Part shown: positions 37,001-44,452 of the stretch, piece after piece
How positions within the stretch are numbered: the first letter of the stretch is position 1
Layout: each line of letters starts with the position of its first letter
Assembly: GCA_965228545.1 (NCBI GenBank)
Contig: OZ245822.1
Coordinates: 1,488,001 to 1,552,000 of the forward strand
Origin: HXMU1420-13 sp965228545
GTDB lineage: Bacteria; Bacteroidota; Rhodothermia; Balneolales; Balneolaceae
Length of the DNA stretch: 64,000 bases
Direction: 5' to 3'
Translations under genes and position numbers: made by a program
The notes under the pieces: model-generated
What the model saw: only the letters and a program-made list of their open reading frames with translations
The model's database searches: none
What the model was told of the DNA's origin: nothing

Positions 37001-37781
37001 ACAGGCTATTAAAAGCGAAGATACTTTTTTGATCGGATATGTGATCTTCGATAAGGCCGACGGATTTGCCGAGGTGGAAGTGGTAGAGAATGCACAGAAT
37101 GTGATTCAGGAACAGATTGATGCCGGCTCGCTGGTGGTACCGGCAGGGATCAGCTTTGAATTCGCCGGGAATTATGAGAATCAGGTGCGCGCCGAACAAC
37201 GCCTCAGTATCATCCTCCCTATCGCTTTAGTACTGATCTTTCTGATCATGTATTTCCAGTTTAAATCTACTGCAACTACCGGAATGATCTTCACCAGTAT
37301 CTTTGTGGCCTGGGCAGGTGGTTTTTTGCTGGTGTGGCTGTACGGACAGCCCTGGTTTCTCAACTTCGATGTATTCGGGCAAAATATGCGCGACCTCTTT
37401 CAGATGGGGCCCGTGAATCTGAGTGTGGCAGTCTGGGTTGGATTTATCGCCTTGTTCGGTATCGCTTCGGATGGAGGCGTTGTCATGGCCACCTATCTCG
37501 ATCAGCTGTTCGACCGCGATAAACCGCAAAGCCGGGAAGCCATTAAGAAGGTTGTGATCGAAGCCAGTTCACGGAGGATCCGTCCTACACTCATGACTAC
37601 CGCCACTACCATTCTGGCGCTGCTGCCCGTGCTTACTTCAACCGGGCGGGGTGCTGATATCATGGTTCCCATGGCTATTCCAAGTGTGGGAGGCATGCTG
37701 TTGCAGGTCATCACTCTGTTCGTGGTCCCTGTTCTCTACGCCCTCTGGAAAGAATTTCAACTATCAAGGAGTACAAAATGA
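34026..37781 (+). CDS. cusA: CusA/CzcA-family heavy-metal RND efflux pump, enlarged form
   Basis: A 1251-aa inner-membrane proton antiporter (E. coli CusA is about 1050). It exports metal ions with the adaptor and channel encoded next. Family signs: DAIPDLGENQQIVFTEWAGQ near the N-terminus, GIAIAIGTIVDMGVILSEN (the transmembrane Asp of the proton relay), Met residues in APISMFENLI and MLQSGMRAPMGIK in the porter domain as in Cu/Ag-type pumps, and FGIASDGGVVMATYL. Three insertions explain the length: hydrophobic helices at about 525-660, an acidic stretch at about 777-812 (DENDELIPDEDG), and extra residues before the last helices. The stop overlaps the next start (ATGA). GC content is higher than in the flanks. 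Confidence 0.9.
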   Translation: MLNKTIRFFLENKLIAVLLLGTLVIWGIVVSPFSWNIGALPNDPVPVDAIPDLGENQQIVFTEWAGQSPQDVEDQITYPLTTQLLTVPGVKTVRSTSMIGLSSIYVIFEEDVEFYWSRSRILEKLNSLPAGTLPANVQPALGPDATALGQVFWYTLEGRDPEGNPTGGWDLQELRSIQDFYVGYALSGAEGVAEVAPIGGYVKEYQVDVNPNKLQAYDITLTEVFDAVRKSNTEVGARTVELNNAEYLVRGLGYIKSIEDLESAVVKVVDNVPVRIRDVAFVTMGPAMNRGALDKGGAEAVGAVVVARQGANPQAVIDNVKSTIKELSPGLPSKTLADGTESKVTLVPFYDRSELIGETLGTLEEALTLQILITIIVIVIMVMNLRTSFLISAMLPVAVLMTFIAMKYGGVDANIVALSGIAIAIGTIVDMGVILSENMLRHMENMDENDSLLEVIYQATAEVASAVLTAVTTTIVSFLPVFTMIAAEGKLFKPLAYTKTFALVASIIIAITLIPPFAHWIFSINIKKKAIKLGWNGLLVIAGLVLLFSGNAWAGIALAGFGLINGLPLVLAGTFINSTLWNNIWSVIIVTWLLANYWLPLGAGVAVSWNLLFVVLIIAIILLFFWGVIRYYEHLIGWCLDHKAAFLGIPGFFVVLGVVIWLGFSTVFGFVNSGFNALGWDVSQTSVWQSAEDTFPGLGKEFMPALDEGAFLLMPTTMPHAGVEESKDVMRKIDMAVAAIPEVETVVGKMGRTNSALDPAPISMFENLIQYKSEYKTDENGRRLRFKVNEDGEFVRDENDELIPDEDGKYFRQWRDHIQSPDDIWEEIVAVTKIPGTTSAPKLQPIQTRLVMLQSGMRAPMGIKVKGSDLEEIESFGLRLEEVLKVVPGVNPSSVFADRIVGKPYLEIDWKRDQLARYGLNLQDVQHFVTVGVGGMPVSTSVEGRERYPIRVRYAREFRDSPEAISEMLVPTKTGAQIPLSQLAEIEYRQGPQAIKSEDTFLIGYVIFDKADGFAEVEVVENAQNVIQEQIDAGSLVVPAGISFEFAGNYENQVRAEQRLSIILPIALVLIFLIMYFQFKSTATTGMIFTSIFVAWAGGFLLVWLYGQPWFLNFDVFGQNMRDLFQMGPVNLSVAVWVGFIALFGIASDGGVVMATYLDQLFDRDKPQSREAIKKVVIEASSRRIRPTLMTTATTILALLPVLTSTGRGADIMVPMAIPSVGGMLLQVITLFVVPVLYALWKEFQLSRSTK

Positions 37782-39103
37782 GATTACGTTCAATGATGTC
37801 AATTCAACCAGGATTATCCCCTCTTGAGAGGCCCCGGCTATCGGGAAGGGGTCTGTTGATCCTGGGAATGATGTGCATACTCAGCACTTTAACGACAGCC
37901 CAAACCCTGCAAACCTATCAGGAAGAAGCGGCACTGAATAATCCTGAACTGCGCGCGGGTTATCTCAACTACCGTGCAGCATTGGAAAAGAGCCCGCAGG
38001 TAAGCGCTCTGCCAGATCCGGAGCTTGGCTTCATGTATTTCATCAGTCCGATAGAAACCAGACTGGGGCCTCAGAATGCACGTATTTCCGTCACTCAGAT
38101 GTTTCCCTGGTTCGGTACTCTTTCATCCAGAAACGATGCAGCCATAGCGCAGGCTAAGGCAGCATTCGAGTCCTTTCGCGAGCAGAGAAACCGCCTGTTC
38201 TACCGAATGGAACAGCTTTGGGGAGAACTCTACGAGATCAGAAAGGCCATTGAAGTTGCGAACGAAAACCTGTTGATCGTGAACACCCTGGTTGAGGTTT
38301 CCCTGCGTAGGTATGAAAACGGGCTGGTAAGTCAGGTTGACGTGCTCCGTGCTCAGATCGAGCAGGAAGACATCCTCACGCAGATCGCTTTACTGGAAGA
38401 CAATCGCGGAGTACTCCGGACAAGATTTAACGAGCTTCGTAATACCGACCCGGAGGCACCCATCAATATGCCTGACACCTTGTTGTTAAGGGCTGCTGAA
38501 CTTACAGATGAAGAACTGATGCAAAGAATCACCCTGCAAAATCCGGAACTCGAACGACTCCGATATGCCCGGGAAGCGAATCAGGCCCGTCTCAGCGTCG
38601 CCAGGAAAAACGGTGCTCCCTCTTTCGGCCTCGGATTGGACTATATCGCAACCGGAGAGCGCGATGATGTGGCTTCCCTAACCGATAACGGAAAAGATGC
38701 AATCATTGCAAGGGCATCAGTTAAAATTCCCCTGTTCCGTAAAAAATATAATGCGCAGGTCAGGGAAGCCCAACTCATGGTTGAATCAACCGGAGAGAGT
38801 ATACAATCTCGTGAAAATAAACTGAATACCGAGCTTGAGGCTGCCCTTCGTGACCGGAACGATGCTCAGCGTAGGTTCGAATTGTACGACCTGAAACAGA
38901 TACAACGGGTACAGCAGGCCATCAATATCCTGATGGAAGCCTATTCTGCAGATAACACCCAGTTTGAGGAGATCCTGCGCCTGCAGCGCAAACTGTACGA
39001 TTACCAGCTTAAGCGCATTCAGGCCCGGGCAGACCGCTTCAAAGCTCAGCAGTATATCGAATATCTGACCGGAGCCAACAATGTAAGCCCGGACGAACTT
39101 TAA
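37778..39103 (+). CDS. TolC-family outer-membrane efflux channel
   Basis: A 441-aa outer-membrane factor of the CusC/CzcC type: two coiled-coil-rich repeats, with ELRAGYLNYRAALEKSPQV, then a matching FRKKYNAQVREAQLMV half and the RYENGLVSQVDVLRAQIEQED segment. It forms the exit duct of the RND pump. The ATG overlaps the pump's stop by 4 bp. The N-terminus is odd: residues about 9-25 (IQPGLSPLERPRLSGRG) are encoded by DNA that folds into hairpins and resembles a dispersed Bacteroidota repeat; the hydrophobic signal core (LLILGMMCILSTLTTA-Q) comes after it. A later start, for example TTG at 37857, cannot be excluded. Confidence 0.87.
   Translation: MRLRSMMSIQPGLSPLERPRLSGRGLLILGMMCILSTLTTAQTLQTYQEEAALNNPELRAGYLNYRAALEKSPQVSALPDPELGFMYFISPIETRLGPQNARISVTQMFPWFGTLSSRNDAAIAQAKAAFESFREQRNRLFYRMEQLWGELYEIRKAIEVANENLLIVNTLVEVSLRRYENGLVSQVDVLRAQIEQEDILTQIALLEDNRGVLRTRFNELRNTDPEAPINMPDTLLLRAAELTDEELMQRITLQNPELERLRYAREANQARLSVARKNGAPSFGLGLDYIATGERDDVASLTDNGKDAIIARASVKIPLFRKKYNAQVREAQLMVESTGESIQSRENKLNTELEAALRDRNDAQRRFELYDLKQIQRVQQAINILMEAYSADNTQFEEILRLQRKLYDYQLKRIQARADRFKAQQYIEYLTGANNVSPDEL
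37814..37858 (+). repeat. Palindromic repeat-like element inside the TolC-family gene 5' end
   Basis: The segment has CCTCT-tg-AGAGG followed by CCCGG-ctat-CGGG within CCCC...GGGG arms, and ends with GGGGTCTGTTG. It closely resembles the intergenic CCCCTCTTGAGAGGGG...GGGGTGTGTT repeat scattered in Bacteroidota genomes (recalled pattern, not searched). It is in frame and encodes part of the N-terminal region of the channel. Confidence 0.5.
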
Positions 39104-39129
39104 CGATTATCACTACAAACACCACCATT

Positions 39130-40953
39130 ATGAATACTAAGAACCTGATTATATACGCCGGACTGTTGCTCGGCGGACTCCTGCTGGGCTTTCTCTTTTT
39201 CGGAGGAGACTCAGAGCAGCAATCGCTGGATGAACACATTGCGGAAACACATACGGACGAACAAGGAAACGTGGTTTATACCTGCAGCATGCATCCGCAG
39301 GTTCGCCAAAGTGAGCCGGGAAACTGCCCTATCTGCGGCATGGAGCTCATTAAAGCGGATGATACCGGGACTGCTCCCGCTGATCCGAATGCCCTGGTCA
39401 TGTCGCAGGCAGCTATGGAACTGGCAGACATCCAAACCACCCCGGTCACTCGCGGAAATCCCGTTTCCACCTTGTATGTTCCGGGCAAGGTCGAACCCAA
39501 CCGAAATAACGTATCGTCGGTTACGGCCCACGTTCCCGGAAGGATCATTGATCTGTACGTGGACTTTGAAGGAGCCTATGTTGAGAAAGGAGAAAAAATG
39601 GCTTCTTTGTACTCACCCCAGCTCATCGCCGCACAGCAGGAGTTACTGGAGACGGTAAAGTTTAAATCTCAGAATCCCGTTTTGTATCAGGCGGCCCGAA
39701 AAAAACTGGAGCTATGGGAACTGCCCGTTTCGACCATCAATGAAATCGAAGAAACCGGGAAGGTCATGGAAAGCGTGGATATTGTTTCGCCGGTTTCGGG
39801 ATACGTGACTCAGATCAATGCAGAGCGCCAGCAGCACCTGATGGAAGGCTCCATGATGTACAAGGTTGCCGATCTTTCATCGGTATGGGTGATGTTTGAT
39901 ATCTATGAATCTCAGTTGTCCTACGTTGAGGAAGGACAAACCATCACGTTTACCACGGCGTCACACCCGGGCAAGCAATTCCGGGGCGTTATCGATTACA
40001 TCGATCCATTGCTCAATGATGGCTCAAGAAGCCTGAATATCCGGGTAAAAGCAGAGAACCCGGATGCCCTGTTGAAACCAAATATGCTGGCGGAAGGCGT
40101 CCTTAAAGCAGATTCCGGGCAAGAAAAACAGCTGCTCGTTCCCCGTTCGGCGGTTATGTGGACCGGTAAAAGATCCGTCGTTTTTGTGAAAGATCCCGTG
40201 GCTCAGGAACCCACCTTCACCGCCCGTGAGATCGTGCTCGGAAACCGTGTGGGCGATCATTATATCGTAGCTGAAGGCCTGGAAGAAGGCGAACAAGTGG
40301 TCACCAACGGCACCTTTAAGCTGGACAGTGCTGCCCAACTGGCCGACAAACTCAGCATGATGAACCGTACCCCCGGAACCGGAGCGAACCGTACCGGGCA
40401 CGAAGGACATACCATGCCGGGCGACTCAGAACCGGCCCGGGAACGTGCTGTAACGGACGAAACTCAGGATCATTCCGGCCATCAGGATGTGGAAACCAGT
40501 GCAGTGCCGGATGCTTTCAAAAATCAGCTGCTCAGGGTGGTGAATCGCTATCTGGAACTTAAAGACGCGTTGGTTGAGACCGATGAAACCAAGGCTAAGG
40601 TACTGGCGAACACCATGCTGACTGCTTTATCGGGGGTAGATATGTCGCTGTTGCAGGGAGATGCCCATAATGAATGGATGCGATTCCTGAGTGCGCTCGA
40701 AAGGCACGCCAGAACAATTGCCGATGCAGAAACCATCGAACGCCAGCGGACTGCGTTTTCCACACTTTCCCCGAAATTGATCGAGACAGTGAAGCACTTT
40801 GAGGTTCCCGGAGTGTTTTACCAGCAATTCTGCCCGATGAGCAACGACGGCGAAGGTGCTTACTGGTTAAGTGCCAGCGAAGATATAGCCAATCCCTATT
40901 ACGGCGATGCCATGCATAATTGCGGCGAAACCATCACCAAAATCGAATTTTAA
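39130..40953 (+). CDS. cusB: CusB-like RND periplasmic adaptor with N-terminal metal-binding and C-terminal DUF3347 domains
   Basis: A 607-aa membrane-fusion protein anchored by an N-terminal helix (about 7-24). Residues 49-75 form a heavy-metal-binding domain (YTCSMHPQV...CPICGMELI: C52, M54, H55, C66, C69, M71). Residues about 90-410 are the usual adaptor core with barrel-sandwich and beta-barrel parts (IIDLYVDFEGAYVEKGEKMA, VSPVSGYVTQ, VVTNGTFKLDSAAQL). A His-rich linker leads to a DUF3347 domain (458-607) with C568 in QFCPMSNDGEGAYW and M595, H596, C598. It links pump and channel and may hand metal to the pump. The fused DUF3347 domain matches the separate protein encoded next. Confidence 0.9.
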   Translation: MNTKNLIIYAGLLLGGLLLGFLFFGGDSEQQSLDEHIAETHTDEQGNVVYTCSMHPQVRQSEPGNCPICGMELIKADDTGTAPADPNALVMSQAAMELADIQTTPVTRGNPVSTLYVPGKVEPNRNNVSSVTAHVPGRIIDLYVDFEGAYVEKGEKMASLYSPQLIAAQQELLETVKFKSQNPVLYQAARKKLELWELPVSTINEIEETGKVMESVDIVSPVSGYVTQINAERQQHLMEGSMMYKVADLSSVWVMFDIYESQLSYVEEGQTITFTTASHPGKQFRGVIDYIDPLLNDGSRSLNIRVKAENPDALLKPNMLAEGVLKADSGQEKQLLVPRSAVMWTGKRSVVFVKDPVAQEPTFTAREIVLGNRVGDHYIVAEGLEEGEQVVTNGTFKLDSAAQLADKLSMMNRTPGTGANRTGHEGHTMPGDSEPARERAVTDETQDHSGHQDVETSAVPDAFKNQLLRVVNRYLELKDALVETDETKAKVLANTMLTALSGVDMSLLQGDAHNEWMRFLSALERHARTIADAETIERQRTAFSTLSPKLIETVKHFEVPGVFYQQFCPMSNDGEGAYWLSASEDIANPYYGDAMHNCGETITKIEF

Positions 40954-40969
40954 TCAAACCCATACTGCT

Positions 40970-41485
40970 ATGAAAATCATATACGCCATCATTCTTTCTG
41001 CTTTATTTATTGTCAACCCGGTGCAGGCACAGCAAAATACGCACAGCCATACTCCTCATCTCGATGTGTTGGTTGAGCACTATCTGAACATGAAAAACGC
41101 CCTTGTGGCAGACGACTATGAGAAAGCGATAAAGGCGCTTCAGAAGTTTTCGGAAGAAGCTCGTACTAACACCGAAATGAATGATCATCAGGAACATGCT
41201 GCCAAACACCAGAAACACCATGGCCTGATGCTTGCTACCCTGGCCGCAGCTGACAGCTCGAAGTCGATTGAGGAATTCCGGGATGCATTTGTCGGGATCT
41301 CAAAAGAACTATTGACCGCTCTTGAAAATCAAAACTACGAACACCCCTCGTTGTATGTTCAGTTCTGCCCCATGGCCAACAATGGTGAAGGCGCCAGATG
41401 GATCAGTGATGAGGAAGCGATCGCCAATCCATTTTATGGCCAGAAGATGCATAAATGTGGCGAAACCGTAACCAAAATAGAATAA
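40970..41485 (+). CDS. Exported DUF3347 metal-binding protein
   Basis: A 171-aa periplasmic protein. Signal peptide 1-21 (VQA-Q), then a His-rich N-terminus (NTHSHTPHLD) and a DUF3347 domain: C133 in QFCPMANNGEGARW and M160, H161, C163 in MHKCGET. These Cys/Met/His positions match those in the C-terminal domain of the adaptor at 39130-40953, so the pair arose by duplication. I chose the ATG at 40970 over the longer frame opening at 40907: it gives a clean signal peptide and starts after the adaptor stop. It probably binds copper or silver as a soluble donor; DUF3347 has no proven reaction. Confidence 0.87.
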   Translation: MKIIYAIILSALFIVNPVQAQQNTHSHTPHLDVLVEHYLNMKNALVADDYEKAIKALQKFSEEARTNTEMNDHQEHAAKHQKHHGLMLATLAAADSSKSIEEFRDAFVGISKELLTALENQNYEHPSLYVQFCPMANNGEGARWISDEEAIANPFYGQKMHKCGETVTKIE

Positions 41486-41495
41486 AGGAGCCATC

Positions 41496-43547
41496 ATGAA
41501 CCACGATCAATCTCAGCATAATCAGTCTTCCTCCGGTCACGAACACCACTACGAGCATACCAATCATAGTGAAGATCACGGAGGTCACGATCACCACGAG
41601 CACCATGCCAATATGGCCCGGGATTTTCTGAAGCGTTTCTGGATTTCACTGGCGCTCAGTCTGCCTATTATTGTCCTCTCACCGATGATTCAGGGATTCC
41701 TCGGACTCAGAGACACGCTATCGTTCACCGGAGACATTTATGTTTCATTTGTGCTTTCGAGCCTGGTCTTTTTCTATGGCGGCTGGCCTTTTCTCAAAGG
41801 GCTTGTCGAAGAGCTCAGAGATAAACAACCCGGTATGATGACTCTGATCGGAATCGCCATAACCACGGCTTATGCATATAGCACGCTGGTGGTATTTGCT
41901 GTAGAAGGCAAGATCTTTTTCTGGGAGCTCGTCACATTGGTGGATATCATGCTGATAGGGCATTATATCGAAATGAAATCGGTAATGAGTGCCTCCAAAG
42001 CTTTGGAAGAATTAGCCAAACTGATGCCCTCTGAAGCGCATCTTCTGCAGGATGACGGTTCTACTAAAGATGTAGCACTGGATGAGCTCAACTCTGGAGA
42101 TCGGGTAGTGATCAAACCCGGAGAAAAGATTCCTGCTGACGGAGTCGTAATAAAAGGTAGCAGTGCGGTTAATGAATCTTTAATGACGGGAGAATCAAAG
42201 CCTGTTACCAAAACAGAGGACGATGAGGTTATTGGAGGCTCACTGAATGGGGAAGGATCCCTCACAGTAGAAATCAATCGTACCGGAAAAGACTCGTTTC
42301 TTTCTCAGGTAATTGATCTTGTTAAACAGGCACAAGACAGTAAATCCAGAACCCAGGATCTGGCGAACCGTGCGGCCTTCTGGCTTACTATGATCGCGCT
42401 GGGAGCCGGACTGCTGACCTTTTTCACCTGGACTGCTTTCACTACACAAGACTTTGTCTTTGCACTTGAACGAACCGTAACCGTGATGGTTATCGCATGT
42501 CCTCACGCCCTCGGACTTGCAGTGCCTCTGGTAGTTGCTGTTTCCACAAATATGGCTGCTCAGAATGGATTTCTGATACGGAACAGAACGGCTTTTGAAG
42601 AAGCCCGTAATCTTGAAGCCGTTGTATTTGATAAAACAGGAACGCTCACCAAAGGGGTTTTTGAAGTTACGGATATTATCAATTATACCAATTCCTACAA
42701 CGAAGATCGTATTCTGCAACTTGCCGCCTCGCTTGAACAAAACTCAGAGCATCCAATTGCTCAGGGGATCATGAATGCAGCAGATGAGTATCTGGAAATC
42801 GAGGATTTCAATTCGATTACCGGAAAAGGGATTGAAGGACAAGTAGACGGACTTTCTGTAAAAGTAGTAAGCCCAGGGTATCTCACAGAGCAGGGAATAG
42901 ATCAGCCTGATGAGCAATACCTGCAACTTTCTGAACAAGGGAAAACCGTAGTATTTGTGCTCGTGAACGACACTCTTGAAGCAGCCATTGCTCTCGGAGA
43001 TACCATCCGGGAAGATTCCAAAACCGCCATTGCCCGGCTTCATGAAATGGGTATTCAGTGCATCATGCTTACAGGCGACAACAAGCAAACAGCCGCCTAT
43101 GTAGCCAAAGAACTGGGTCTGGATGACTTCTTTGCTGAAGTATTGCCCAATGAGAAGTCAGACAAGATTAAAGAAGTGCAGCAAAGAGGACTTAAGGTTG
43201 CCATGACCGGAGACGGTGTTAACGATGCTCCTGCCCTGGCCCAGGCTGATGTTGGGATAGCTATTGGTGCAGGCTCAGATGTGGCTGTTGAAACCGGCGA
43301 TATTATCCTTACCCAGAGCAACCCTAAAGATGTAGCTGCTTTAGTCGCACTGGCCAAAGCCACATACAAGAAAATGGTTCAGAATTTATGGTGGGCTACC
43401 GGATACAACGCCGTGGCCATTCCCCTGGCTGCTGGTGTACTGTTTTCCTTCGGGATCATTCTGAACCCCGCCCTAGGTGCAGGGCTTATGTCTCTGAGTA
43501 CGGTTATTGTAGCTATCAACGCACGCCTTTTAAAACTGGAAGATTAA
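41496..43547 (+). CDS. copB: CopB-type copper P1B-ATPase (CPH motif)
   Basis: A 683-aa inner-membrane ATPase that should export copper or silver. The N-terminus has 13 His in the first 38 residues and no CXXC domain, as in CopB enzymes. Transmembrane motif C335-P336-H337, phosphorylated D379 in DKTGT, actuator TGES near 231, SEHP near 415, GDGVNDAPAL hinge, and in the last helices YNAVAIPLAAG and MSLSTVIVAINA all match the CPH (P1B-3) class, known for Cu(II)/Cu(I)/Ag. It lies 10 bp after the DUF3347 gene with a GGAG ribosome site. Confidence 0.94.
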   Translation: MNHDQSQHNQSSSGHEHHYEHTNHSEDHGGHDHHEHHANMARDFLKRFWISLALSLPIIVLSPMIQGFLGLRDTLSFTGDIYVSFVLSSLVFFYGGWPFLKGLVEELRDKQPGMMTLIGIAITTAYAYSTLVVFAVEGKIFFWELVTLVDIMLIGHYIEMKSVMSASKALEELAKLMPSEAHLLQDDGSTKDVALDELNSGDRVVIKPGEKIPADGVVIKGSSAVNESLMTGESKPVTKTEDDEVIGGSLNGEGSLTVEINRTGKDSFLSQVIDLVKQAQDSKSRTQDLANRAAFWLTMIALGAGLLTFFTWTAFTTQDFVFALERTVTVMVIACPHALGLAVPLVVAVSTNMAAQNGFLIRNRTAFEEARNLEAVVFDKTGTLTKGVFEVTDIINYTNSYNEDRILQLAASLEQNSEHPIAQGIMNAADEYLEIEDFNSITGKGIEGQVDGLSVKVVSPGYLTEQGIDQPDEQYLQLSEQGKTVVFVLVNDTLEAAIALGDTIREDSKTAIARLHEMGIQCIMLTGDNKQTAAYVAKELGLDDFFAEVLPNEKSDKIKEVQQRGLKVAMTGDGVNDAPALAQADVGIAIGAGSDVAVETGDIILTQSNPKDVAALVALAKATYKKMVQNLWWATGYNAVAIPLAAGVLFSFGIILNPALGAGLMSLSTVIVAINARLLKLED

Positions 43548-43562
43548 CTAAAACGAACCGCT

Positions 43563-43904
43563 ATGAAACTCATTAAAGCTTACATTCGCCCCAGCCTCAT
43601 AGAAGAAGTCTATAAAGCACTCAGGACATCCGGGCACTGCTGTATCACCGTTTTTAAAGGTGAGGGGGCGGGACAGTATTCTGACCCGAATAAAGAACAT
43701 GGCTCGTTAGACTTTCCTGCCATGCATTCACGGGTCATTAAAATAGAGATTGCTGCCCAGGACTCCTCTGCGCAATCGATCATTGAAACGATTCAACAAA
43801 CTGCTTCAACAGGTTCTTCGGGAGACGGAATCATTTTTGTTTCTCCTATTGAATCCGCTATGCGCATCCGGGATGGAAAAGAAGGCGCTGAAGTACTGTT
43901 ATAA
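43563..43904 (+). CDS. PII-like signalling protein of the metal-efflux-linked type (PII-NG-like)
   Basis: A 113-aa cytoplasmic protein with the ferredoxin-like PII fold pattern: KLIKAYIRPSLIEEVYKAL at the N-terminus, a loop rich in Gly (FKGEGAGQYSDP) in the T-loop position, and SSGDGIIFVSPIESAMRIRDG at the C-terminus as in PII proteins. It lacks the classical uridylylation-site T-loop sequence. A divergent PII group (PII-NG) is known to sit next to CusABC-type pumps; this gene fits, directly after the copper ATPase. It may sense nucleotide or metal and adjust efflux; its target is unknown. Confidence 0.82.
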   Translation: MKLIKAYIRPSLIEEVYKALRTSGHCCITVFKGEGAGQYSDPNKEHGSLDFPAMHSRVIKIEIAAQDSSAQSIIETIQQTASTGSSGDGIIFVSPIESAMRIRDGKEGAEVLL

Positions 43905-43916
43905 CAAATAGGTGAC

Positions 43917-44102
43917 ATGATGAAAAAACATATGATATGGATGCTTATTGGTTGTGTTGTTCCTCTTTTGCTCATTTTTATGGCACCCGGCTTCGGGCTG
44001 GATAACTCAGTTTCATTCTTCGTTTTCATTCTTCTCATGTTCGGCGCACATCTCATGATGCTTCGTGCCTACCATAAGAATGACCACGAAGATTCCTTGT
44101 AA
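43917..44102 (+). CDS. Small membrane protein in metal island
   Basis: A 61-aa protein with two predicted helices (about 5-24 and 31-52) and a charged His-containing tail (AYHKNDHEDSL). A short GGTG ribosome site precedes two successive ATGs (43917, 43920). It somewhat recalls DUF2933-type small proteins of copper loci. Twelve bp separate it from the PII-like gene and 17 bp from the next gene, so it is in the operon. The function is unknown. Confidence 0.6.
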   Translation: MMKKHMIWMLIGCVVPLLLIFMAPGFGLDNSVSFFVFILLMFGAHLMMLRAYHKNDHEDSL

Positions 44103-44119
44103 CAAAAAAAGGAGACACA

Positions 44120-44413
44120 ATGGAAAACTTAAGTATAAAACGACTTGGAATGGCCGTAGGAATCTCCGGGGCCCTATTATACCTGGGGTGTATTCTACTT
44201 ATGATAACGGTTGGAAGAGAAGGAACTATCTGGTTCTTTAACAGCCTTTTGCACGGCCTTGATACAACTTCAGTCATCAGAATGGATGTTCCCTTCTGGC
44301 AGGCTGTGTTAGGCATTCTTCAAACATTCATTCTTGGTTGGCTGATCGGAGCAGTTATTGCCCTCATTTATAACCTGGGCTCCCGTAATCAAGATGAACC
44401 AACTGCAAGCTAA
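44120..44413 (+). CDS. DUF5676-like small membrane protein
   Basis: A 97-aa protein with two long hydrophobic segments (about 10-32 and 58-86). Pattern: LGMAVGISGALLYLG at the start and ILGWLIGAVIALIYN near the end, as in DUF5676 family proteins, which are common in metal-resistance clusters. A good ribosome site (AAAGGAG) lies 9 nt upstream. No function is known; membrane assembly or metal export support is possible. Confidence 0.7.
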   Translation: MENLSIKRLGMAVGISGALLYLGCILLMITVGREGTIWFFNSLLHGLDTTSVIRMDVPFWQAVLGILQTFILGWLIGAVIALIYNLGSRNQDEPTAS

Positions 44414-44423
44414 CTAATTTTTA

Positions 44424-44452
44424 ATCCTAACCTTACAAATAAGGATAATACT
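44424..44452 (+). promoter_or_regulatory. Possible SD-sequestering hairpins before the Met-rich gene
   Basis: The ribosome site AAGGA (44441-44445, 7 nt before the ATG) can pair with CCTTA (44431-44435; 4-nt loop) or with ATCCT (44424-44428, to AGGAT at 44442-44446). Both stems are only 5 bp, so they may have a weak effect or none. Confidence 0.3.

Noticed and set aside
40907..40969. N-terminal extension of the DUF3347 protein
   Set aside because: It overlaps the adaptor gene in another frame and would bury the clear signal peptide that starts at ATG 40970.
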